From NCBI RefSeq assembly GCF_000269965.1, contig NC_017219.1:2294001-2358000 (forward strand): 64,000 nucleotides of DNA, in the 5' to 3' direction. The stretch is from Bifidobacterium longum subsp. infantis ATCC 15697 = JCM 1222 = DSM 20088. Lineage in GTDB: Bacteria; Actinomycetota; Actinomycetes; Actinomycetales; Bifidobacteriaceae. This document shows, one piece after another, positions 16,723 to 26,457 of this stretch (its first letter is position 1; every line of letters starts with the position of its first letter). Made by a program: the position numbers and the translations under genes. The notes beneath the pieces were generated by a model. It did no database searches. It saw nothing but the letters and a program-made list of their open reading frames with translations, and was not told the DNA's origin.

Positions 16723-19527
16723 CTAAACGTCCAGCTTTTCTTTCAATGCTTTCCTCATAGAAGAACCTATTGAATCTTCCAGGGCAATCAGTCGTTCTCT
16801 CATTCTGGCAGGAATTTCCTCAGTAAATTCGATCACCGCTTCAGCTATCCATTCTTTTTGAGCAAGCGTACCGTTCGCCATTATGTCCTCAACAGTTTCG
16901 GTTACGATCACGCCACCGAAATTGCATAGCTCGAGTTTGGTCAACGCGCCGGCCGCAGTATCGCACATGCCAGCAGGTCCCATTTTCAGCATGGTGACCA
17001 TCAACTGTACGTACCTCTCAGCGGGGAACCGTTGCACTATGCGAGCGACCGCATTGTATCGCTTATTCGATATCAGATAATCAATAATATTTTGACGTTC
17101 ATCCTCACACAGTAATGCCATTGCCTCATACGCTAGCCAATAGACAATATTGGCCTTATCCTCACAGCTTTTGACAAAACACGACAACATGCTGAAAAGT
17201 TCCTCTCGAATTCCATCAGGCAATTCATTACTGAAATGTATAAGGAATTTCAAAGGCCATCTTTTGTCTTGAAGCGCCTCAGCGTTGGACAGCATAAGCT
17301 TCACGAATGAATCCCAATCAACTAATTCCGGATGAGCATATCCGCAGAAGAGGAATGCGCTCAGCATGTGATCCACACCATGAACAGCAATAACTCCAGA
17401 CTGTTCGTAGCTTGCTATTGCCTCAGCACAATATGCAGAAAAACAATCAGAAACCCTTCGAATCTCGTCCTCGGAAAGTTTTTGCGCATCATCGACGCTC
17501 TTGATTACATCAACTTGACCGCTCTTCACCTTTACGCGCCATTGCGCTTCCGATTCCTCATCATGAGAGCTTTGCTTATATTCGTACCATTGCTGCAGAG
17601 AGCCTGCATCGCATCGTTGCAGCAAGATTGCCAGATTGTCATCACCCCAAAAGGACTCCGGAAACAGAATCGTCAGGTTCTGCGCTCTCGAAGCGTAGCT
17701 TTCTTCTACGCAAGGCAACTCCAAGAACCATTGCTCAATCTTTTCCTGTACATCTCGATTTGCCGCCCTATAACAAGCTTTAAGCGTCTCGAGCAGTTCA
17801 ATAGGGATATTGAACGTCGCAGAAACCTTCCGAGCGTACTCCCGCACAGACGCCATCGTCGTCAAGCACCAAAGGCAAACTTCATCAGCCTTATCTGCAG
17901 AAAGATAATCACCTATGCACTGGAACAACGTCAGATCATTCAGTGCCGTTGAATGCGTGGACTCATTCAACGATACAGTTTCGGCATATTCAACAATCCT
18001 GGAATCTGAAGCTCTCTGGATGGCGGACCAAAGTACTTTCCGATAATCGTCTTTGGAAGAACACCGCCGAAACATTTCAAGCACATTGACGATGTCCGTT
18101 CTCCCCTCATTATCATCCTCAATCTGAGCATACGCATTTTCTGCCTGCAAACAGCAATATCTTTTCCACGCATCTCTGTCACCGAGAAATGCCGTCTGAA
18201 GAATAAGGGAGATAAAACGTCGTCTTAGCGAATGGGTTTTCTCTGCTTCTCCAATGCTATGAAGCCACCGATTCGACACTGCGTTACCCGCAATGCTACG
18301 CTCTCCCAATTCGAGCCACCAGAAAATTGGATTGTCGGATGACTGAATCACCTCAGCTACATCAACCTGCTTTCCAGATGACTTAACGTTTCCCCAAATC
18401 CAATCGTATTGCCACAGCAATCTCATTGCCGCGCCACAGATTCCATTAGCGGTAATATCATCTGGATTCTGCAAGCAAAGACTCACTGCATTCGAACCGG
18501 CAGAAATAGCTTCATCCTTACGACCGAGTTCAAACATCGCCCATGATTCGTGAACCAGCAGCCACGCTTTATCTACAGGATAAAGATCATAAGTCATAAC
18601 AGCTTCAATATGTTGAAGAGCGGCACTCCAATCATTATCATCTATATCAAAGGCAAATTGCATTACCGCCGATGCGGCTTGCTCTTCAGGAGATTTCGCA
18701 ACCGAAAAAAGCTCATCCAAGCGTCCACCCTGTCCATCAAAGTAATCATAAAAAGCCGCGGCCGCCTTCCAGCACCAGTCAGATGAAGCCCATGCCTCAT
18801 CCTTTCTTTTCCCTTTCTGCATGGCCACGTCAGCCATGGAACCACTTCCCGCTCTCCAGTACCACTCCAATCCATACTCATTCCCATATAGCAAGGAAGC
18901 CAAGGCCTCATGACCTTTCAAGTTATCTATATGTTTATTCACATGCGGGGCTATCACACGAGGAGCGAGCATTGCGAGTCGAATGCGATCCTGGTTTTTA
19001 ATGTTTTTCAGACCATTCCACACAACTCCGTTGAATGCAGACTTCTCATACGTGCTGCATGCGAACTCATAAATCTCTTCTTCATCTGTCTTTTCCAGCA
19101 CATGATCCTTGTATACAAGAATCTTGGGTTTTCGGGAAGAACGGTCAATCTGTGAAGACTCGATCTTGGACCAATACATTGTTCCTTCATTAGAAATCAG
19201 AACAACAACATGAGCAATTCTCCCATTAGTCCACGAAGCTTCATGATTGGCATCAAATCCGAACCACCAGCCAATCACATTACCTTGCTCATCCTTTTTA
19301 GGATGCCTGAAGTAGCTTGCTCCTTTCTTTACTTGCACACCGAGAACCACAAATGAAGGAATTCCCTCATCGCCCACCGGCATCACCCATAAATCAGTGC
19401 CAAAATCAATGTCCTTGGACATTATGCACCATTGGAAAGTGTCAGAGAAAAAAGCCTTTACCTGATTTTCGCCGCCCTCTCCCCTTCGAGCTTCCGGTGA
19501 GATTCTGACCCCAAATGTTCCAGGCAT
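16723..19527 (-). CDS. Large protein with DUF4365-like N-terminal domain and helical repeats
   Basis: The 934-residue protein starts at ATG 19527, eight bases after AAAGG; the GTG at 19533 is too close to that site. Residues about 15-150 resemble DUF4365 (RRGEGGENQVKAFFS, then DIDFGTDLWVMPVGDEG, then VLGVQVKKGASYF). The D-G-T-D and Q-V-K positions fit the PD-(D/E)xK nuclease-like core of this domain. The remaining 750 residues are mostly helical with TPR/HEAT-like periodicity and many tryptophans, with no other recognisable domain. DUF4365 occurs in many defence-associated proteins. It stands alone, converges with AbiH, and lies in an island of anti-phage genes, so a defence role is the best inference. 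The domain call is by motif only. Confidence 0.65.
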   Translation of the reverse strand: MPGTFGVRISPEARRGEGGENQVKAFFSDTFQWCIMSKDIDFGTDLWVMPVGDEGIPSFVVLGVQVKKGASYFRHPKKDEQGNVIGWWFGFDANHEASWTNGRIAHVVVLISNEGTMYWSKIESSQIDRSSRKPKILVYKDHVLEKTDEEEIYEFACSTYEKSAFNGVVWNGLKNIKNQDRIRLAMLAPRVIAPHVNKHIDNLKGHEALASLLYGNEYGLEWYWRAGSGSMADVAMQKGKRKDEAWASSDWCWKAAAAFYDYFDGQGGRLDELFSVAKSPEEQAASAVMQFAFDIDDNDWSAALQHIEAVMTYDLYPVDKAWLLVHESWAMFELGRKDEAISAGSNAVSLCLQNPDDITANGICGAAMRLLWQYDWIWGNVKSSGKQVDVAEVIQSSDNPIFWWLELGERSIAGNAVSNRWLHSIGEAEKTHSLRRRFISLILQTAFLGDRDAWKRYCCLQAENAYAQIEDDNEGRTDIVNVLEMFRRCSSKDDYRKVLWSAIQRASDSRIVEYAETVSLNESTHSTALNDLTLFQCIGDYLSADKADEVCLWCLTTMASVREYARKVSATFNIPIELLETLKACYRAANRDVQEKIEQWFLELPCVEESYASRAQNLTILFPESFWGDDNLAILLQRCDAGSLQQWYEYKQSSHDEESEAQWRVKVKSGQVDVIKSVDDAQKLSEDEIRRVSDCFSAYCAEAIASYEQSGVIAVHGVDHMLSAFLFCGYAHPELVDWDSFVKLMLSNAEALQDKRWPLKFLIHFSNELPDGIREELFSMLSCFVKSCEDKANIVYWLAYEAMALLCEDERQNIIDYLISNKRYNAVARIVQRFPAERYVQLMVTMLKMGPAGMCDTAAGALTKLELCNFGGVIVTETVEDIMANGTLAQKEWIAEAVIEFTEEIPARMRERLIALEDSIGSSMRKALKEKLDV

Positions 19528-19733
19528 AACCACTACCTTTCACAAGTAACTTCGTCGTGTATTTTTCACTCGTTTTGCTCTGAATCTTACAGTACAAAGG
19601 ACAAATGTTCGAGTCGGTTTAGATAACCCCGAGATTCTATGTGCTCTTAAGTTTCACCCTTGAGATAAAAATAACGCAATTTACATCTTATGCGCGACCT
19701 CGCTAACCGATAGGGGGGGCTGCGGACGTTTTC

Positions 19734-20115
19734 TTGGAGACTGAACGAAAGGATTATCATATGTCCGGTCCCGAGGAACGGCGACGTACGGTGGAGCTGT
19801 ATTTCACCACGCCGATGACCACGGCCCAGGTGGTGAGGCATCTGGGCGATCCGACCAGGCAGTGCCTGGAACGCTGGCTGGCGGCGGATCCCGGGTATGC
19901 TGGCCATATGGCGGAACCAATCATCCCGCCGGAGATGAGGACCAAGGCGATCGAACCGGTGCCGGACGGCATGCGGCAGAAGCAGGCCGCCGAACTGCTC
20001 GGCGTAAGCGTCGGAGCTGTCCACAACTGGGTCAAGGCGTATCGCGAGGGCGGCATGGCCGCGATGCAGCCCAGGAACAGGAACGCCAGCCAGACCAACA
20101 AGCCTGCTCCGCGAC
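19734..20115 (+). pseudogene. Truncated IS-type transposase OrfA (HTH protein), cut by the IS21 element
   Basis: From TTG 19734 (or ATG 19761) the frame gives an HTH protein: [20 protein letters not shown], then [20 protein letters not shown] and [17 protein letters not shown]. This is the IS3-like OrfA type with two HTH units. After about 125 residues it runs into the end of the IS21 element at about 20118 and the rest is absent. The outer end near 19711 (GGGGGGCTGCGGACGTTTTC) matches, in inverted order, the sequence near 24618-24640, where a second decayed copy lies. Confidence 0.7.
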
Positions 20116-20299
20116 CCACTGTGTGTGATCGAATAAAGGTGTTCACTGTCGGCACTTGTTTCTGTACACCTTGAGCGTTCAATTTGGACATCGCCGGCGG
20201 TGACGGTGCCGGTGAAATAAGAACACCGGCATCGTCTTGTTCCTTGATGGATTCCCGAGTGCCTGTCAACCAAACTGATGGTTCTCGGGAGGAAAGGAA

Positions 20300-21761
20300 A
20301 TGACGACACCGGTGCGTGTCCGACGGCGTATCAGGCAGCTCGACCGCCAAGGCCTGAGCCACAAGGAGATATCACGAAGGCTCGGCGTATCGCGTACGAC
20401 CGTGGTCAAGTACGCCAACCATGGGGATTATTCACCCAGGCCATCGAATGCCGTCCGACCGGGCAGGTCGCTGGTCGACGACGGGTACGCGGCCATCGTG
20501 GACGGATGGCCGGCCGCCGACCTGCGCATGCCGGTCAAGCAACGCCATACCGCGACCCGCGTGTACGAGCGGCTCGTGGCGGAATGCGGGTTCACGGGCC
20601 CGTACTCGTCGGTGCAGCGCCGGGTCAAGCGTTGGAGGCAAGAGCATCGAGCGCGGTCGGACGGCTTCGCCGAATCGAAGTGGGCGCCGGGAAGCGCGCA
20701 GGTCGATTTCGGCCAGGCCCGGGCCGTGGTCGCGGGCGTGGAACGGGTCGTGCATTTCCTGGCGGTGTCGTTCCCGTGTTCGAACATGCGCCGGGTGGCG
20801 GCATTGCCGGGCGAGACCGCGGAATGCGTGTGCCAGGGACTGCCGGAGGTGTTCGAGAGGACGGGCATGACGCCCGGGGTCGTGGTGTTCGACAACGCCA
20901 CCGGCGTGGGCCACCGCAACTCCGACGGCACGGCCGCCCGGACCCGTCTGTTCTCCCTGTTCTGCGCGCATTACGGGTTCGAACCCCGGTTCTGCAACCC
21001 GTATTCCGGCCACGGGAAGGGCGGCGTGGAGAACGCGGTCGGCTTTCGCGGGGCGCGACCTGATGGTGCCGATGCCGTCGGCCGAGAGCTTCCGGGCGCC
21101 GGCCCGCGTGTGGCTGGACGCGTGCGAACGCATCGCCGGATCGGACCATTACCGGCATGGCGTTCCGGTTCGGGAACTGTTCGAGGCGGAGAAGGACCAC
21201 ATGCTGCCCTTGCCTGGCGTGCGGTTCGACCCGTGTGACTGGAGGAGCGTGAAGGCCGACAAGACCGGCTCCGTCGTCATCGACGCGAACCGGTATCTGG
21301 CCGGCCCGAGATGGCGTTCGATGCGTTTGCAGGCCGGGGTGCGCGTCTTCGAGATCGAGCTTCGCGATCCCGATGGCGGGCACATCGTCACATTGGAACG
21401 CGTGTGGGGGAAATCGGCGGAAACCCAGGCGGATCCGACGAGCCTGCTCGCGATCATCGCGCGCAAGCCGCGCATATGGGGCGAAAGCCCAATCAGGAAC
21501 GATTGCCCCGATACCGTGCGGTCCCTGCTCGACCGCATGGACGGACGCGTGCGGGCCAACCTGCTCGACGACATCCGCGCCGTGGCCGCCGAATGCGGGT
21601 TCGCCGCCACCGTCAAAGCGGTGGAGACCGTCATCGACGCCGGACGGACCATCGACCGGGCCGCAATCGCCACATGCGCCCGACGCGTCCTCGAGGGCAA
21701 GGGCTCCTCGGGCGGCCAGGATCCGAAACACCATGACGAATACATGGAGGGACGGGCATGA
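20300..21761 (+). pseudogene. istA: IS21 transposase IstA, frameshifted
   Basis: ATG 20300 follows GGAGGAAAGGAA. Residues 1-45 form a helix-turn-helix ([20 protein letters not shown]). The catalytic core has the first Asp in GSAQVDFGQARAVV, the second in VVVFDNATGVG, and HGKGGVENAVGF, which carries the Glu. Just after that the frame shifts near 21045 and continues as DLMVPMPSAESF in another frame to 21761. Without the shift, IstA would be about 485 residues. The stop overlaps the istB start (ATGA). Confidence 0.85.
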
Positions 21762-22508
21762 GCGCACACGACGGCCAGCCGCGCAAGCGCGGCGGCGGAG
21801 TGGTCGACAAGGCCACACCCGGACAGGTCATGACCTTGGCGCGCAACCCGCCATTGACCCACAGCGTGCCGCGCGACGCCATCGAGAACGCGACCCCGGG
21901 CCGGCCCGGCTTCCTGGCCAACCTGTTCGAGAAGGAGAACGCGAGCCGGGCCGAATCCAAACGGCGGCGGCTGCCCGGACAGGCCGGCTTCCCCCGGAAC
22001 AAGACCCTGGACGGCTACGACCGGGGGCATGGCCTCGTTCCCCGCCGACCGGGGCCGCGAGCAGCTGGAAAGCCTGGAGTCCGTCGAACGGGCCGAGGAC
22101 CTCGTGCTCCACGGCGACGTCGGCTGCGGCAAGACCCACCTGGCCATCGCGATCGGCATGCTCGCATGCCAACGCATGATACCCGTGAGGTTCCTCGCCG
22201 CCTCGAGCCTGGTCATGCGCTTGAGGAAGGCCAAGGACGACAACAGATTGGACGCCGAGCTCAAGTCGATAGGCAGGGCCGGGCTGGTCATCATCGACGA
22301 GCCCGGCCATCTGCCCATCGACATCAACGGGGCCCGCCTCCTGTTCCAGGCCGGCGCGGACGGCTACGAGACCCGCAGCGTCATCTCCGACTCGAACCTC
22401 GGGTCCGGCGGATGGGGCGACGTGTTCGGCGACGGGGACATGGCCGCCGCGGTCATGGACCGCATCGTCCACCACGGCGGGATCCTCCGCTTCCACGGCG
22501 AATCCTAA
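21758..22508 (+). pseudogene. istB: IS21 helper ATPase IstB, frameshifted
   Basis: The frame opens at ATG 21758 (MSAHDGQPRKRGGG), shifts near 22025 at a G5 tract, and resumes as MASFPADRGREQLESLESV. The ATPase core follows with Walker A GDVGCGKTH and Walker B LVIIDEPGHLPI. The usual IstB core is FxGPPGVGKTH and IDELG; the GDVGCGKTH form is common in actinobacterial copies. IstB selects targets and activates IstA. The frameshift removes its function. Confidence 0.85.
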
Positions 22509-22639
22509 CGGAACAGGCACTCCCTCATGAAATAAACCAGACAAACAACAAAAAAAACAAGGGAACAGCCGACGATGGTGTTCAAGTTGAACGCCGACCG
22601 TGTCCAGATTAAGTGCTGAAAGCGTCCACCTCGATTTGA

Positions 22640-22920
22640 CGTTGATAATGGTTATGCCGGTTTCTGATCGGTGATAATGGTGGATGACGGCTTGGGCGGT
22701 GACCCCACATTTGACTGACGCCATCGGTTCCGGTGGCTGTCCTTATTTTGATTTGTCCCGCCCATGGCCGCCGACCCGTGGGCCATGGATGCATGACCCC
22801 ATGGGAGCGTGGCCGCTCCCGTCGGATCCCGCAAGAACCATGGTAGCGTGCCCCGTCAACGTCCTGTCTGCGCCGCAAGCCCCCGGGAGGCATCCGAACA
22901 CATGGAAAGGAACGACAACG
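22640..22920. other. Non-coding left end of the IS110 element
   Basis: This 280-bp stretch before the transposase has no gene but several GC-rich self-complementary segments, for example CCCATGG near 22767 with CCATGG near 22793, and GGGAGCG/CGCTCCC-like pairing at 22802-22820. In IS110-group elements, this end encodes the bridge RNA that guides recombination. That role is inferred from position. Confidence 0.4.
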
Positions 22921-24186
22921 ATGACGCCGCCGAACGAAGTGGTGCGGGCCGGGATCGACACCCACACGGACACGCACACCATCGCATTGCTCGACGAGCG
23001 GGGCAGGCCGCTGGGCGCCGAGACGTTCACGGCGGACCCGGACGGATACGACAGGCTGATCGGCATGCCGCCCGGGCCGGGCAGGGTCGCGGCCGTGGGC
23101 GTGGAGGGCACGAACTCGTTCGGAGCGGCCCTGGCCCGTCGTCTCACTGCCGCCGGATACGAGGTGCGCGAGGTGCCGCGCCCCAGGCGAAGCGTGCGCC
23201 GCAGGGACGGCAAGTCCGATCCCCTCGACGCGGTCGCCGCTGCCCGTAGCGTCATGGCCGGCGACGGCACGAGCCTGCCGAAAAGCTCGGACGGCTGGGT
23301 CGAGGCACTGCGCCACCTCAACGCGCAGCGATCCCAACTGGTGTCGGCGATGACCGCGATCCCCGATTCGACGAACGGGCTGCTCGCCGCCGCCCCGGAA
23401 CCCATCAGGGAACGTTACCGGGGGTTGAGGAGCAAGACCCGCATGAACAGGCTCGCCGAATGCAGACCGGCCGGCGGCCTGGTCGAGCGGAGCGTGCTGG
23501 CCGCGCTGAAATCCGCCGCCAAGGCATGGAAGGCGCTCAAACGGCAGGCCGGTCTCCTGGAGGAACGCATGCGCCTGATCCTCGAGGAACACGCCAGGCC
23601 GCTGCTCGACATGTACTGCGCGGGCGCCGTCATCGCCGCGACCCTGGCCATCGTCGCCGGGGACAACCCCGAACGCATCCGAAGCGAGGCCGCGTTCGCC
23701 AAACTCTGCGGCGTCTGCCCCATCCCCGCGTCCAGCGGCAGGACCAACCGACACAGGCTCAACAAAGGCGGCAACCGGCAGGGCAATATGGCATTGCACC
23801 GCATCGCCATCGTCCGCCTGCGATACCACAAGCCGACCCGCGACTACATGGCCAAAAAGACCCGCGAGGGCAAAGGCAAGCTCGAGATCATCCGCTGCGT
23901 CAAACGGTTCATCGCCCGCGAGGCATACCGGGCGCTCATCAGCATACGCAACGGCGAGGTCGGACGCGGGACCCCGGCCGAACGCGGCGCCAAGCTGCGC
24001 GAACTACGCGTCAGCCGGAACATCACCCAGCAACAGATCGGCGAGGCGCTCTGCGTGCCCTCGAGCCGCATCAGCGAGATCGAACGCGGCGCACGCGACC
24101 TTCCCGAACTCGAGCAACGGGCCATCCAGTGGATACACTCGACAACCAACCCAAAACAACACACCCAAACGCTTGACAATGTATAG
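22921..24186 (+). CDS. IS110-family transposase with C-terminal XRE helix-turn-helix
   Basis: The 421-residue protein starts at ATG 22921 (AAAGGAA upstream). The N-terminal DEDD RuvC-like domain shows AGIDTHTDTHTIALLD, VGVEGTNSFG and KSDPLDAVAAARSV. The C-terminal Transposase_20-type domain has the serine-containing segment VCPIPASSGRTNRHRLNKGG. Residues about 350-400 add something unusual, an XRE-type HTH: GAKLRELRVSRNITQQQIGE, then CVPSSRISEIERGAR. Ordinary IS110 transposases of about 330-400 residues end without it. The enzyme performs RNA-guided recombination in characterised members. The frame is intact. A relic of the same HTH lies at 8890-8981. Confidence 0.85.
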   Translation: MTPPNEVVRAGIDTHTDTHTIALLDERGRPLGAETFTADPDGYDRLIGMPPGPGRVAAVGVEGTNSFGAALARRLTAAGYEVREVPRPRRSVRRRDGKSDPLDAVAAARSVMAGDGTSLPKSSDGWVEALRHLNAQRSQLVSAMTAIPDSTNGLLAAAPEPIRERYRGLRSKTRMNRLAECRPAGGLVERSVLAALKSAAKAWKALKRQAGLLEERMRLILEEHARPLLDMYCAGAVIAATLAIVAGDNPERIRSEAAFAKLCGVCPIPASSGRTNRHRLNKGGNRQGNMALHRIAIVRLRYHKPTRDYMAKKTREGKGKLEIIRCVKRFIAREAYRALISIRNGEVGRGTPAERGAKLRELRVSRNITQQQIGEALCVPSSRISEIERGARDLPELEQRAIQWIHSTTNPKQHTQTLDNV

Positions 24187-24199
24187 GAGCATCAGAATA

Positions 24200-24619
24200 C
24201 ACACGTCTCCGTCATCGCCGGAGGAGTCGTCGCGCCGCGGCCTCGACGGTGTCCCGCCGTCCTGCGCGGCGTTCCCGTTCCTGGGCGGCAACGCGGCCAT
24301 GCCGCCCTCGCGATGCGCCTTGGCCCAATGGGCCACGGCGCTCACGCCCGCGCCGAGCCGCCGGTCGGCTTGCTTCCGCGCATGCCGCCCGATACCGGTT
24401 CGATCGTCTTCCGCCCGGTTTCCAGGGGATGATGGGTTTCGCCATATGGCCGACGTAACGGGGATCCTTCGCCGGCCGGCGTTCCAGGCGCCGTCTGGTC
24501 GGATGACCGAGATGTTCGACCGCTTCGGCGGTCGTCGTTGATGTCGTGAGATAGAGTTCCACCGCCCGCTTGCGTTCCTCGGGAGTGAACACAACCAAAT
24601 CCTTGCGTTCGGTCTCCAA
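24200..24619 (-). pseudogene. Decayed IS3-like OrfA (inverted partner of 19734-20115)
   Basis: On the minus strand from about 24619 the protein starts METERKDLVVFTPEERKRAV and continues ELYLTTSTTTAEAVEHLGHP, matching the fragment at 19734. After KPIIPW the frame shifts and HREGGMAALPPRNGNAA appears in another frame. The rest of the transposase is absent; the IS110 unit begins next to it. Together the two copies form inverted borders around the IS21-IS110 block. Confidence 0.65.
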
Positions 24620-24637
24620 GAAAATGTCCGCAGCCCC

Positions 24638-24897
24638 TTTTCTTGGACTCCCCGACCGGGAGGAGACCCCCCCCTAGGGTGGTATACAGCCTAGCGCGCA
24701 CGATGCGGCGCGGGCCATTCGAAAAGCAGGACACGCTGCTCACGGCGTGGATTGATGGGCCCATGCCCCGGCCAACGCAAACTGAGGCATGTCCCGGTTC
24801 CCGAGGAATCGAAACGCAGAGCTGTGGACGCGGTCGCGTTGTTCCTTGCTGTATACCACCCTAGGGGGTCTCCTCCCGGTCGGAGAGTCCAAGAAAA
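24638..24897. repeat. MITE-like 260-bp element with about 50-bp terminal inverted repeats
   Basis: The left arm 24638-24690 (TTTTCTTGGACTCCCCGACC...) and right arm 24848-24897 are near-perfect inverted copies, differing by one substitution and a 3-base difference in a C-run. About 157 bp lie between with no gene. No transposase is encoded, so it would depend on one acting in trans; the tip TTTTCTTGGA resembles the ends of the adjacent IS3-like copies. Confidence 0.65.
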
Positions 24898-24910
24898 CGC
24901 CACCACCTCG

Positions 24911-26446
24911 CTAGTTGATATGTAGCTTCTTCTTCAGCATACCTACCAACATGGAACGTTCTTTCTTTCCGAGCAACAACACTACATCCAAAAGCATTGT
25001 GACCAATGCATACAGGCAACACGTCAGAATCAACGAGACCCAGCCATTGGCGACCAGCGCGAACACATGCCTGATTCCCCAGCAGACGGCGGCAGCCACC
25101 GCTGTGGAGGCGAAGTACCGAATATAGATGGGATAGAACTCGAATTTCCCGATGCCCAAGCATCTGGAGGCATAAACGGGCACGAATGTCACATTTGCCA
25201 AAATCTCAAACAGAGGCGGAATCGCCGCCACGAGGAAAACGCCCCACTTCGGAAGAACCTCGATAAAGGCAATCAGCACGACCATGGATATCGCACTGTA
25301 GACGAGCCATCCGATAGAATACTTCTTCAAACGGTTGACGATCAGCGGCAGATTCTGCAACGTCGTAGCGACACCGGAAATCAGCAAGCCCAGCATGGTA
25401 AGGGTAAGCAACTGATACAACAGCTCCGTATCCTGACCATGCTGCCACAAACTCATGAAATCATATCCTGCAACAAGCATCGCCACAAAAATAATATTCG
25501 TGAAGAAACCGGTCACCTTCATGCCCGATTTGAGGTCTTCGATGAGTTCCTTATGCTTGCCCTGCGCATAGTATTTCGTCTGTTCAGGATAAAACAGGCT
25601 CGACACAGTCCACATTAGTCCGCTGATCTGGTTCGGAACGGTCTGGGCGATGGAGAGCATACCCATAAGATACGGGCTGATCATCAGGTTCGCCACCAGC
25701 AACTGCAATCCGAACATCATAATCTGCTGGAGTTTCGTGACCACGTTCCACACGCCGGCGGAAAGCATCTCACGAATGCTCGTCCACGATACCGATTTCC
25801 TGTCGAAGGAAATGTCGGGAAGTAATCTGCGCGTATACGAGCGATTCATCAGCGTCATCACCGCCGTCGCCAAGCATACGGCCAAGCCCACGTAGTAGAC
25901 CTTTGGCGGCAGAATCCCGAAAAGCGCGACCATGGCCACCACACGTACCAAGGAAAACGCGAGATTCGCGATACTGCTCAGATACAGCTTGTTCTTCACG
26001 AATGTGGCGACGGAATACACCGTGGCGATGGTCGAAAGCATGAAATTCAGGAATATGAAGACGAACAGAGCCTTCACGTCTCCCACAAGATGTGGAGAGA
26101 TGTTCACCAGCTTGTCAAGGAACGTCACCACCGGAACCGCGACGACCACCAGTATGGCGACCATGACGCCGTTTGCCGCAAGCGTAGACGAATAATACCC
26201 GTTCGCCTTGGAATCATCGCCTTCATGGTATGCGACCGTGATGAAGCGCCCGGCCACCGAATTCAATGCGATGGTAAGCAGCTGCGCATAGCTCACGAAC
26301 GTGTTCGCCAATCCGACGAACCCATAGGCTTCAGCGCCGATGCTACGCACGATATATGGCGTAAGCACCAGACCGATTCCAACGGAAACCGTGAAATTCA
26401 CCAAACTTGCGACCATGTTCACAAGCAGTTGTTTCTTATCTCCCAT
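24911..26446 (-). CDS. wzx: Polysaccharide repeat-unit flippase (Wzx/MATE-like)
   Basis: The 511-residue integral membrane protein has about 12-14 hydrophobic helices spread evenly. The N-terminus MVASLVNFTVSVGIGLVLTP, then YIVRSIGAEAYGFVGLANTF, matches the PST/Wzx type, including the G-x-E-x-Y-G/F signature of helix 1-2. Its job is to flip undecaprenyl-diphosphate-linked repeat units across the membrane for the Wzy polymerase. ATG 26446 lies 11 bases after the stop of the upstream glycosyltransferase fragment, with only a weak AGGCTG site. This is the only flippase in the window, so the whole locus depends on it. Confidence 0.9.
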   Translation of the reverse strand: MGDKKQLLVNMVASLVNFTVSVGIGLVLTPYIVRSIGAEAYGFVGLANTFVSYAQLLTIALNSVAGRFITVAYHEGDDSKANGYYSSTLAANGVMVAILVVVAVPVVTFLDKLVNISPHLVGDVKALFVFIFLNFMLSTIATVYSVATFVKNKLYLSSIANLAFSLVRVVAMVALFGILPPKVYYVGLAVCLATAVMTLMNRSYTRRLLPDISFDRKSVSWTSIREMLSAGVWNVVTKLQQIMMFGLQLLVANLMISPYLMGMLSIAQTVPNQISGLMWTVSSLFYPEQTKYYAQGKHKELIEDLKSGMKVTGFFTNIIFVAMLVAGYDFMSLWQHGQDTELLYQLLTLTMLGLLISGVATTLQNLPLIVNRLKKYSIGWLVYSAISMVVLIAFIEVLPKWGVFLVAAIPPLFEILANVTFVPVYASRCLGIGKFEFYPIYIRYFASTAVAAAVCWGIRHVFALVANGWVSLILTCCLYALVTMLLDVVLLLGKKERSMLVGMLKKKLHIN

Positions 26447-26457
26447 AATTCAGCCTA

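Larger units (their letters stand above)
20118..22632 (+). mobile_element. IS21-family insertion sequence (inactive)
   Basis: It contains istA and istB in the usual overlapping order. Imperfect, long terminal inverted repeats are visible: the left end around 20138-20195 (GGCACTT, GCGTTCAATTTGGACA) aligns with the reverse complement of 22570-22632 (AGCACTT, GCGTTCAACTTGAACA). The exact tips are estimated. Both genes carry frameshifts, so this copy cannot move by itself. Confidence 0.75.

Noticed and set aside
21149..22327. 392-residue minus-strand frame over istA/istB
   Set aside because: It is antisense to two recognisable IS21 genes.
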